From assembly GCA_021779775.1 (NCBI GenBank), contig JAJYAB010000120.1:1-5988 (forward strand): a stretch of 5,988 nucleotides of DNA. The letters are read 5' to 3'. This DNA is from Actinomycetes bacterium. GTDB lineage: Bacteria; Actinomycetota; Acidimicrobiia; Acidimicrobiales; UBA8190. Shown here piece after piece: positions 1 through 5,004 of this stretch (position 1 is the stretch's first letter; the number at the start of each line of letters is the position of its first letter). The translations under genes were made by a program, and so were the position numbers. Below the pieces are notes generated by a model. It made no database searches. It had not been told where the DNA came from and worked only from the letters and a program-made list of their open reading frames with translations.

Positions 1-1
1 A

Positions 2-364
2 CAGGCGTCGATCCTCGACCGGGCGGAGAAGCTCGACGGTGACGAAGCGACCGGCTGCCGCATGGTGGCCCGGGCAGTCGAGGCGCCGCTCAAGCAGATC
101 GCCGTCAACGCCGGCCTCGAAGGCGGGGTCATCGTCGAGAAGGTCCGGGGCCTGAAGAAGCCGGCCGAGGGGCTCAACGCGGCGACCGGCGAGTACGAGG
201 ACCTGTTCAAGGCGGGTGTCATCGACGCAGCCAAGGTCACCCGGTCGGCGCTGCAGAACGCCGCGTCCATCGCCGCGCTGTTCCTGACGATCGAGGCAGT
301 CATCGTGGACAAGCCGTCCGAGGACGCTCCCGCCATGTCCGGCGGCGGCATGGACGACTACTGA
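2..364 (+). CDS. groEL: Chaperonin GroEL (60 kDa), C-terminal part only
   Basis: This is the last 120 codons of a GroEL/Hsp60 chaperonin; the 5' part lies upstream of the window. The reading frame is open from base 2 and stops with TGA at 362-364. GroEL forms double seven-subunit rings in the cytoplasm that fold proteins with ATP and the GroES cap. The segment covers the end of the intermediate and equatorial domains. MVARAVEAPLKQIA and LNAATGEYEDLFKAG are family-typical. GVIDAAKVTRSALQNAAS contains the nucleotide-pocket Asp (codon 224-226, equivalent to Asp495 of E. coli). The tail ends SGGGMDDY, a short Gly/Met tail like housekeeping actinobacterial GroEL and unlike the His-rich tail of mycobacterial GroEL1. 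The sequence matches actinobacterial GroEL better than proteobacterial forms. The gene is followed by its own terminator, so it is probably not co-transcribed with hemQ. The identification is secure. Confidence 0.97.
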   Translation, partial: QASILDRAEKLDGDEATGCRMVARAVEAPLKQIAVNAGLEGGVIVEKVRGLKKPAEGLNAATGEYEDLFKAGVIDAAKVTRSALQNAASIAALFLTIEAVIVDKPSEDAPAMSGGGMDDY

Positions 365-422
365 TCAGGAACGGCCGCAGGTCCAGCCGCCGACGGCGGG
401 GCCTGGCAGTGCCAAAGCGACC

Positions 423-453
423 ACCGAGGGGCGCCCGACGGGCGCCCCTCGGT
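423..453 (+). terminator. Rho-independent-like terminator after groEL
   Basis: Positions 423-436 (accgaggggcgccc) are the exact reverse complement of 440-453, with a three-base loop gac at 437-439. This gives a perfect 14-bp, very GC-rich stem. The downstream T-run is short (cgtttcc at 454-460), as is common in high-GC actinobacteria. It begins 59 bases after the groEL stop and ends 20 bases before the hemQ ATG, so it insulates hemQ from groEL transcription. The stem itself is certain; terminator activity is inferred. Confidence 0.85.
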
Positions 454-461
454 CGTTTCCG

Positions 462-467
462 TAGACT
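462..467 (+). promoter_or_regulatory. -10 element (TAGACT) of a probable leaderless hemQ promoter
   Basis: TAGACT fits the actinobacterial TAnnnT -10 pattern. Its last T lies seven bases before the A of the hemQ ATG at 474, so transcription would start at the first base of the start codon. No Shine-Dalgarno sequence precedes the ATG, as expected for a leaderless mRNA. The -35 region falls within the groEL terminator stem and shows no recognisable hexamer. A transcription start at 474 is a prediction. Confidence 0.6.
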
Positions 468-473
468 GGGCCG

Positions 474-1190
474 ATGGGCGAACGGCAGGTGGCACACGAA
501 GCGTCGGCGAGCGGGCATACCGGCACGGTCAACGGGATCGCCGTCCTCCACCTGTTCGGCAGGGTCGGGGCGGCCTTCGGCACCGCTGCCGCCATGTCCT
601 GTATCGACACGGCGACCGCCGCCGGCGACCAGGTGGTGACGGTGGCGATGCTCGGTCACAAGGCGGACCTGGGGGTGATGGTCCTCGGGACGGACCCCTG
701 GCGCATGCGTAGCGTGCAGACGTCGATGCAGGAGGCCGGGTTGGAGCTGACCGGCTCCTACGTGTCGCTGGCCGAGGTCTCGGAGTACGCGGCCGGCCTT
801 CCCGACGAGATGAAGCAGGCGCGCCTGTACCCCCAGCTTCCTCCGGCCGGTAAAGAAGCGTTCTGCTTCTACCCCATGTCGAAGCGGCGAGGCGACGCCC
901 ATAACTGGTATGCGCTCGGGTTCGACGAGCGCCAGGAGCTGATGCTGGGCCACGGCAGGGTGGGACGGATGTTCCATGGCCGGGTGCTGCAGCTCATCAC
1001 CGGGTCGACGGGGATCGACGACTGGGAGTGGGGTGTCACGCTGTTCGCCGAGCGGCACGCCGATCTGAAGGACTGCGTCTACCAGATGCGCTTCGACGAG
1101 GCATCGGCCCGGTACGCCGACTTCGGACCCTTCTGGACCGGGATGGTGGGCGATCCCAAGGCGGTCCTCGACCACCTGGCGCGTCGATGA
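474..1190 (+). CDS. hemQ: Coproheme decarboxylase HemQ (ChdC), chlorite dismutase family
   Basis: HemQ catalyses the last step of the coproporphyrin-dependent heme pathway: oxidative decarboxylation of two propionates of Fe-coproporphyrin III to give heme b, using peroxide, in the cytoplasm. The 238-residue product has the usual family length. The second half carries the family core: YPMSKRR at 133-139 with candidate radical Tyr133, LMLGHGRVGR with proximal heme ligand His160, GRVLQLITGSTG at 169-180 with Gln173, DDWEWGVTLF at 182-191 and RFDEASARYADFGPF at 206-220. The spacings Tyr133-His160 (27) and Tyr133-Gln173 (40) match those I recall for Listeria HemQ (Tyr147, His174, Gln187). Mycobacterial and corynebacterial HemQ instead have a shorter segment, YPFVRSYEWY. 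The N-terminal half (residues 20-110) is the more divergent ferredoxin-like repeat. The ATG at 474 was chosen because it sits exactly at the predicted transcription start. The stop overlaps the larE start in ATGA. A true chlorite dismutase is unlikely given the YPMSKRR signature. Confidence 0.93.
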   Translation: MGERQVAHEASASGHTGTVNGIAVLHLFGRVGAAFGTAAAMSCIDTATAAGDQVVTVAMLGHKADLGVMVLGTDPWRMRSVQTSMQEAGLELTGSYVSLAEVSEYAAGLPDEMKQARLYPQLPPAGKEAFCFYPMSKRRGDAHNWYALGFDERQELMLGHGRVGRMFHGRVLQLITGSTGIDDWEWGVTLFAERHADLKDCVYQMRFDEASARYADFGPFWTGMVGDPKAVLDHLARR

Positions 1191-2035
1191 CCCAGGCTGG
1201 CGCGTCGGTCCTGCTCGCAGAAACTGAGGTGCGGGAGGCGGCTCTGCGTCTGCAAGACGTCCTGCGTCGCCTCGGGCGAGTGGTCGTGGCGTTCAGCGGC
1301 GGGGCCGACTCGTCGTACCTGGCCCATGCAGCGACGGCCGTGCTGGGGCGTGACGGCGCGCTGTGCGTCACCGCCGTGTCACCCTCGTTGGCCCCGGAAG
1401 AGCTCGAGGACTGCCGGGCACTGGCCGACGAATGGGACCTGCGGTGGACGACGGTGGTGACCGCCGAGCTCGACGATCCTGCCTATGCCGCCAACGGCAG
1501 TGACCGGTGCTTCCACTGCAAGGCCAGCCTCATGCAGGCGGTGGAGCCACTCGCCGGGGCGGAGCAGGCCACCGTCGTGCTCGGGGTCAACGTCGACGAC
1601 CTGGGCGACCATCGCCCGGGGCAGCGCGCGGCTGCCGGACGCGGGGCAGCGTTCCCGCTGGTGGAGGCGGCCATGAGCAAGGACCTCGTGCGCCAGGCAT
1701 CGCGCCGGGCCGGGTTGCGGACCTGGGACAAGCCGGCCGCGGCTTGCCTCGCTTCGCGCCTGCCCTACGGCACCCCCGTCACGTTGGGAAGGCTGGAGAC
1801 CATCGCTGCGGCCGAATCGGCGTTGCGCCGCCTGGGGTTCCGGCAGCTGCGGGTCCGCCACTACGGCGAGGTGGCGCGGATCGAGGTGCCGCCCGAGGAT
1901 CTCCCACGGGCCGTGGCCGAGCGCCGTCGGGTGGTCGACGCCGTGCGCAGTGCCGGGTATTCGTATGTCACGCTCGACCTGGATGGCTTCCGGTCGGGCA
2001 ACCTGAACCAGGCGCTCCCAGGAGGTGGTCGGTGA
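1187..2035 (+). CDS. larE: ATP-dependent sulfur transferase, LarE family
   Basis: LarE is a PP-loop enzyme that activates the carboxylates of pyridinium-3,5-biscarboxylate mononucleotide with ATP and converts them to thiocarboxylates, a step in making the nickel-pincer cofactor of lactate racemase and related enzymes. In this 282-residue product the PP-loop SGGADSS is at 37-43. RCFHCK at 107-112 supplies Cys108 and Cys111. LGVNVDDLGDHRPGQR spans 132-147. DKPAAACLASRLPYG at 181-195 carries Cys187, equivalent by motif to the sacrificial Cys176 of Lactobacillus plantarum LarE. The extra CxxC suggests the three-cysteine form, reported for Thermotoga LarE, that uses an iron-sulfur cluster rather than sacrificing a cysteine (inference). 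The start at 1187 was chosen over in-frame upstream codons because it gives the ATGA overlap with hemQ and the protein begins near the PP-loop domain. No larA, larB or larC is visible, so the substrate could differ from the classical one. Confidence 0.9.
   Translation: MTQAGASVLLAETEVREAALRLQDVLRRLGRVVVAFSGGADSSYLAHAATAVLGRDGALCVTAVSPSLAPEELEDCRALADEWDLRWTTVVTAELDDPAYAANGSDRCFHCKASLMQAVEPLAGAEQATVVLGVNVDDLGDHRPGQRAAAGRGAAFPLVEAAMSKDLVRQASRRAGLRTWDKPAAACLASRLPYGTPVTLGRLETIAAAESALRRLGFRQLRVRHYGEVARIEVPPEDLPRAVAERRRVVDAVRSAGYSYVTLDLDGFRSGNLNQALPGGGR
2021..2025 (+). promoter_or_regulatory. Ribosome binding site GGAGG for the NIL-domain gene
   Basis: GGAGG lies inside the last codons of larE, six bases before the GTG at 2032. 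It is the strongest Shine-Dalgarno match in the window. It fixes the start of the short NIL-domain gene, for which no suitable ATG is present, and allows re-initiation by ribosomes finishing larE. Confidence 0.8.
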
Positions 2036-2271
2036 TCGACGTGCGGGTCAAGCTCACCTTCCCGGAGAGCCTCGTCCGCCAGCCGTTCATGGCGGTGCTG
2101 GTGCGCGAGCACGATGTCGTCCCGAACATCCGCAGGGCCAACGTCGACGACCGCGAAGGGTGGATCGTCTGCGAGCTGGGAGGAGCGCCGGCGGCCGTGG
2201 AAGCAGCGATCGTCTGGTTGCGGGCCGAAGGGATCCGTGTGGACCTGCTCGGTGACGTCGTCGACGGCTGA
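2032..2271 (+). CDS. Stand-alone NIL-domain protein
   Basis: This 79-residue protein consists of a single NIL domain, a small ferredoxin-like fold named after the Asn-Ile-Leu type motif found at the C-terminus of methionine ABC transporter ATPases and in some ferredoxin-linked sulfur enzymes. Visible features are LTFPESLVRQPFM at 8-20, PNIRRANVDDREGW at about 36-49 (NIRRA replaces the typical NIL-containing stretch), a beta strand WIVCELGG, and the final helix and strand VEAAIVWLRAEGIRVDLLG. There is no signal peptide or membrane segment, so it is probably cytoplasmic. It begins at GTG 2032, overlapping the larE stop as GTGA and preceded by GGAGG, so it is translationally coupled to larE. Isolated NIL proteins are probably ligand- or metal-sensing or enzyme partners, and NIL domains recur in methionine and sulfur metabolism. 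A link to the LarE sulfur transfer is inferred from position only. Confidence 0.85.
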   Translation: MIDVRVKLTFPESLVRQPFMAVLVREHDVVPNIRRANVDDREGWIVCELGGAPAAVEAAIVWLRAEGIRVDLLGDVVDG

Positions 2272-2734
2272 CCAGCAGCTGGCGGGGATCGGCGTCCAAC
2301 TGGCCGATGCGGTGGTCGCCGCCGTCCCCGGCTGGGTTGTCGGAGCGGTGGTGACCGTCCTCGACGCGTGGGAGGCGGCAGGGCATTCCGTCACCGACCG
2401 CCACGCCGTGTTGGCCGAGGCGGCAGAGGCCGGGCAGGCTGCTGGTACCCGGGTAGCAGCCGAGCTGTGTGCGCTGGTACGCACGGACGTCGACGCCCAG
2501 CGCAGCACGCCACTGACCGCGGTGCGCGACATCGTCTCCCTGCCGACAGGGGTGCTGCGCCGGGCTGGTGTAGCGCCCGTCGCCCGCGACCCGGTGGCGG
2601 AACGCTGGCACCCGGGCGATGACTACGGCCTGGCCCCGGCGTCGCTCGCCGCCGTATCGCCGGACCTGGCCGACCTGGCCCTGGCCTGGGGAGCGGCCAA
2701 GGCCATCGCCCACCGGCAGCGCCACGAGGACTGA
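2252..2734 (+). CDS. Conserved-looking hypothetical protein, 160 aa
   Basis: I cannot assign a function. From GTG 2252 the product has 160 residues. An Ala/Val-rich, probably helical N-terminal part (residues 10-75) includes VPGWVVGAVVTVLDAWEAAG. A more distinctive C-terminal part has DAQRSTPLTAVRDIVSLPTG at 81-100, VARDPVAERWHPGDDYGL at 110-127 and LALAWGAAKAIAHR at 142-155. The pattern (QR-TPL, a Trp-His-Pro acidic stretch, then WGAAKA) resembles a small conserved hypothetical family I associate with actinobacteria, but I recall no characterised member. No signal peptide or clear transmembrane segment is seen, and hydrophobic residues 17-40 contain Trp and Asp. The start overlaps the NIL gene by 20 bases and has no strong ribosome binding site. 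An in-frame GTG at 2237, preceded by gaaggg, is an alternative that adds five residues. The frame is supported by GC-rich third positions and by ending just before the pst regulatory region. Confidence 0.65.
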   Translation: MTSSTADQQLAGIGVQLADAVVAAVPGWVVGAVVTVLDAWEAAGHSVTDRHAVLAEAAEAGQAAGTRVAAELCALVRTDVDAQRSTPLTAVRDIVSLPTGVLRRAGVAPVARDPVAERWHPGDDYGLAPASLAAVSPDLADLALAWGAAKAIAHRQRHED

Positions 2735-2751
2735 CCACTCGTCTCCCGAGG

Positions 2752-2802
2752 GTTCACCGAACGATCACCCAGCCGTCGCCGTTCGTTCGCGAGCCGTTCA
2801 CC
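2752..2802 (+). promoter_or_regulatory. PHO box: five direct repeats at 11-base spacing upstream of pstB
   Basis: Five 7-mers start at 2752, 2763, 2774, 2785 and 2796, each exactly 11 bases apart: gttcacc, gatcacc, cgtcgcc, gttcgcg and gttcacc. The first and last are exact copies of GTTCACC, the core of the 11-base direct-repeat units bound by Streptomyces PhoP. TC at unit positions 3-4 is kept in all five. The last unit ends nine bases before the pstB -10 element, and the array covers the -35 position, as expected for an activator that replaces a -35. This implies induction of the pst genes at low phosphate by a PhoP- or RegX3-type OmpR-family regulator. The array is directly visible; the regulator is inferred. 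Confidence 0.85.
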
Positions 2803-2811
2803 TGCCGTCGG

Positions 2812-2817
2812 TACCGT
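2812..2817 (+). promoter_or_regulatory. -10 element (TACCGT) of a probable leaderless pstB promoter
   Basis: TACCGT fits TAnnnT and ends eight bases before the GTG at 2825, so the predicted transcription start falls at or within a base of the start codon. No Shine-Dalgarno sequence is present between the PHO box and the GTG. The combination supports activated, leaderless transcription of pstB. The hexamer is weak on its own; its position behind the PHO box raises confidence. Confidence 0.6.
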
Positions 2818-2824
2818 CGTCTTC

Positions 2825-3637
2825 GTGACCCGACAGCAGATGCATGCGGCCGATGGACTGGCAACCGGCGTCACCCTGGCCGAGGGACCCGTGCTCTACG
2901 TCACCGACCTGTCGGTCGGCTTCGGAGACAAGGCGGTGTTGCAGGACGCGGCGGTCGACTTCGGTCGGCACACCGTCAACGCCCTGATCGGCCCGACCGG
3001 CTGCGGAAAGTCCACGTTCCTCCGCTCGCTGAACCGCCTGAACGACAAGGTGAGCGGCTACTGGCGGACCGGGAAGATCGAGCTGGACGGCGTCGACATC
3101 GCCGACGACCGCCTCGACCCCCTGGTGCTCCGCCGACGGGTGGGTATGGTGTTCCAGCGGCCGAACCCCTTCCCCATGTCGATCCGCGACAACGTCGTGG
3201 CGGGCGTGCGGGCGCACCGCATGGCACCGAGGCGCGAGCTGGGTGACATCGCCGAGCAGCGCCTGCGGCAGGTGGGGCTCTGGCCGGCGGTCGCCGACCG
3301 CCTGGGCGACTCGCCCTTCCGGCTCTCCGGTGGCCAGCAGCAGCTCCTCTGCCTTGCCCGTGCGCTGGCTGTCGGGCCGGACGTGCTCCTGCTCGACGAG
3401 CCGACCTCATCGCTCGACCCCGTCACGACCGAGATGGTCGAGGCACTCCTGGCGAAGCTGGCTGCTTCGCTGACCATGGTCGTCGTGACGCACAACCTGG
3501 CACAGGCCCGACGCATCGCCGACACCACCACGTTCCTCTACAACGGCCATCTGGTGGAGTCCGGTCCCACGGCCGACGTGTTCGAGTCGCCCCGCGAGCC
3601 GGAGACGGCGAGCTACGTGATGGGGAGGATGGGTTGA
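2825..3637 (+). CDS. pstB: Phosphate ABC transporter ATP-binding protein PstB
   Basis: PstB is the cytoplasmic ATPase that powers phosphate import through PstC/PstA. The 270-residue product shows an aromatic A-loop region SVGFGDKAVLQ, Walker A GPTGCGKST at 56-64, then SLNRLNDKV typical of PstB, the Q-loop in VFQRPNPFPMS (Gln111; NPFPMS is a PstB hallmark), signature LSGGQ at 167-171, Walker B VLLLDEP at 187-193 with Glu192, the D-loop SSLDP, and switch His223 in VVVTHNL. It ends YVMGRMG, like the usual YI-GRFG tail. Oddity: the family normally reads LSGGQQQR, but residue 174 is Leu (codon 3344-3346). The GTG start was chosen because it coincides with the predicted leaderless transcript start; an ATG at 2840 would remove five residues. 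It precedes pstS and pstC instead of ending the operon as in the common pstSCAB order. The identification as PstB is secure. Confidence 0.95.
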   Translation: MTRQQMHAADGLATGVTLAEGPVLYVTDLSVGFGDKAVLQDAAVDFGRHTVNALIGPTGCGKSTFLRSLNRLNDKVSGYWRTGKIELDGVDIADDRLDPLVLRRRVGMVFQRPNPFPMSIRDNVVAGVRAHRMAPRRELGDIAEQRLRQVGLWPAVADRLGDSPFRLSGGQQQLLCLARALAVGPDVLLLDEPTSSLDPVTTEMVEALLAKLAASLTMVVVTHNLAQARRIADTTTFLYNGHLVESGPTADVFESPREPETASYVMGRMG

Positions 3638-3657
3638 CGCGCTGATCCCGCTTTCCC

Positions 3658-3681
3658 GGCGCCACGGGGGCGCCCGCCCCC
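3658..3681 (+). other. GC-rich alternative hairpins between pstB and pstS
   Basis: In the 124-base gap after pstB, ggcgcc at 3658-3663 pairs with ggcgcc at 3669-3674 (6 bp, five-base loop). Overlapping it, ggggg at 3666-3670 can pair with ccccc at 3677-3681. The two structures exclude each other, and neither is followed by a T-run. They could act as a processing or partial-termination site setting the pstB:pstS ratio, but GC richness alone could also produce them. The rest of the gap is C-rich and shows no PHO-box repeat or convincing -10 element. Confidence 0.3.
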
Positions 3682-3743
3682 GGCCGCTTCCCTCCTCCGT
3701 CCCCGCCCCTCACGGCACCCCGCAAGAACCGCTCCCTCGCACG

Positions 3744-3749
3744 AAAGGA
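3744..3749 (+). promoter_or_regulatory. Ribosome binding site AAAGGA for pstS
   Basis: AAAGGA lies 12 bases before the ATG at 3762 in an otherwise C-rich leader. The spacing is a little long, but it is the only purine-rich stretch near the start. Unlike pstB and hemQ, pstS thus has a leadered start, consistent with translation from a transcript begun upstream of pstB. Confidence 0.6.
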
Positions 3750-3761
3750 CCAACCCTCTCC

Positions 3762-4946
3762 ATGTTCGCGCCCAGATACTTCCCCGACCGACGCACCAGT
3801 CCCGACCGGCGCACCAGGTTCGCCACGCTGATCGGCTTGGCGGCCGTTGCCGCCGTGACGTTGGCGGCGTGCTCCTCTTCGTCACCGTCCCCTTCCGCAG
3901 CCAAGAGCACGACGACGGCCCCCTCGACAACGACGCTTTCCTCGCTGGAGACGCCGCCGTCGGGACCCGTCTCCCTCAGCGAGACCGGATCCACACTGCT
4001 GTACCCGCTGTTCAACCTGTGGGTGCCGGCGTACAAGGCGCTTCATCCCAACATCACCGTGACCACCGCCGGGACCGGATCGGGCACCGGAATCTCGCAG
4101 GCCGCTGCCGGCACGGTGAACATCGGTGCTTCCGACGCCTACCTGTCGTCCGGTCAGGTGTCCCAGAGCCCCGGTCTGCTCAACGTGCCGCTGGCTATCT
4201 CGGCCCAGATGGTCAACTACAACCTGCCCGGCTTCTCAGGAACGCTGCGGCTGAACGGGGCGGTGCTGTCCGCCATGTACCAGGGGAAGATCAAGAGCTG
4301 GAACGACCCGTTGGTCGCCGCCATCAACCCCGGCGTGGCGCTGCCCAACCTGGCCGTCGTGCCGCTGCACCGCACCGATGGCAGCGGCGACACCTTCATC
4401 TTCACCCAGTACCTGTCGAAGGCCGACCCCAGCGGGTGGGGTCAGAGCATCAGCTTCGGGACGACCGTCGCCTTCCCCGCAGTGCCCGGCGCCCTCGGCG
4501 AGAACGGCAACGGCGGCATGGTGACCGGCTGCGCCGCCACCCCCGGATGCGTCGCCTACATCGGCGTCAGCTTCCAGGCGCAGACCCAGCAGAAGAACCT
4601 GGGTCAGGCACAGCTGCAGAACGCCTCCGGCAACTTCGAGGCGCTCACCAGCCAGACGGTGGCTGCCGAGGCGGCAGGCTTCGCCGCCACCACCCCGGCC
4701 GACGGTGCGATCTCACTCGTGTACGGCCCGGCCACCGGCGGCTACCCCATCATCAACTACGAGTACGCCATCGTGAGCAGCCACCAGCCGGATGCCAGTA
4801 CCGCCCAGGCGGTCAAGGCGCTCCTCGCCTGGACCATGGACCCGAACGGGGGCTCGTCGCCCACGTTCCTGAAGCAGGTCCAGTTCCAGGCGCTGCCGAC
4901 CTCGGCGGTCGACGTGGCGACCAAGCTGCTGACGCAGATCCAGTGA
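3762..4946 (+). CDS. pstS: Phosphate ABC transporter substrate-binding lipoprotein PstS
   Basis: PstS captures inorganic phosphate outside the cytoplasmic membrane and hands it to the PstC/PstA channel. The 394-residue precursor has an Arg-rich N-terminus, a hydrophobic segment from about residue 20, and the lipobox LAAC (34-37), making Cys37 the predicted lipidated residue of the mature protein. A Ser/Thr/Pro linker (38-69) follows. Phosphate-site motifs are GSTLLYPLF at 76-84, TAGTGSGTGI at 102-111, NIGASDAYLS at 120-129 and HRTDGSGDTFIF at 203-214, in which Arg204, Asp206 and Ser208 align with the Arg/Asp/Ser phosphate ligands of E. coli PstS. Cys257 and Cys263 could form a short disulfide loop. 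The end of the protein (VKALLAWTMDPNGG, VQFQALP) is family-typical. The start is the only suitable ATG, with AAAGGA upstream. It lies 124 bases after pstB and 58 before pstC. Confidence 0.95.
   Translation: MFAPRYFPDRRTSPDRRTRFATLIGLAAVAAVTLAACSSSSPSPSAAKSTTTAPSTTTLSSLETPPSGPVSLSETGSTLLYPLFNLWVPAYKALHPNITVTTAGTGSGTGISQAAAGTVNIGASDAYLSSGQVSQSPGLLNVPLAISAQMVNYNLPGFSGTLRLNGAVLSAMYQGKIKSWNDPLVAAINPGVALPNLAVVPLHRTDGSGDTFIFTQYLSKADPSGWGQSISFGTTVAFPAVPGALGENGNGGMVTGCAATPGCVAYIGVSFQAQTQQKNLGQAQLQNASGNFEALTSQTVAAEAAGFAATTPADGAISLVYGPATGGYPIINYEYAIVSSHQPDASTAQAVKALLAWTMDPNGGSSPTFLKQVQFQALPTSAVDVATKLLTQIQ
3783..3818 (+). repeat. 18-bp tandem duplication in the pstS signal-peptide region
   Basis: Positions 3783-3800 and 3801-3818 match at 16 of 18 bases and encode PDRRTS followed by PDRRTR. 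The duplication is in frame and lengthens the positively charged N-terminus before the hydrophobic segment of the PstS signal peptide. It probably arose by a local slippage duplication and should be functionally neutral or adjust export. Confidence 0.75.
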
Positions 4947-5004
4947 CGCCCAGGGGGAGCTGTCAGTCGTCGCCGGCCCCGGGCGAAGACGACCGCTGCG
5001 CCGC

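Noticed and set aside
378..405. Second hairpin just after groEL (ccgcc-gac-ggcgg core at 387-399)
   Set aside because: Short and bulged, with no T-run. The perfect stem at 423-453 is a far better terminator.
300..1175. Long open - strand frame opposite groEL and hemQ
   Set aside because: Both strands cannot plausibly code here. The + strand shows HemQ motifs, and the antisense product is low-complexity Arg/His/Pro with no family resemblance.
1028..1186. Upstream extension of the larE frame into hemQ
   Set aside because: The extension overlaps hemQ, translates to Arg-rich sequence unlike LarE, and the ATGA junction at 1187 gives a natural start.
1861..2532. - strand open frame opposite larE, the NIL gene and the unknown gene
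   Set aside because: Ser/Thr/Arg-rich shadow translation with no motif or convincing start signal; the + strand genes explain the region.
3638..3761. Possible second PHO box or promoter before pstS
   Set aside because: No GTTCACC-like units at 11-base spacing and no good TAnnnT element; the gap is simply C-rich.
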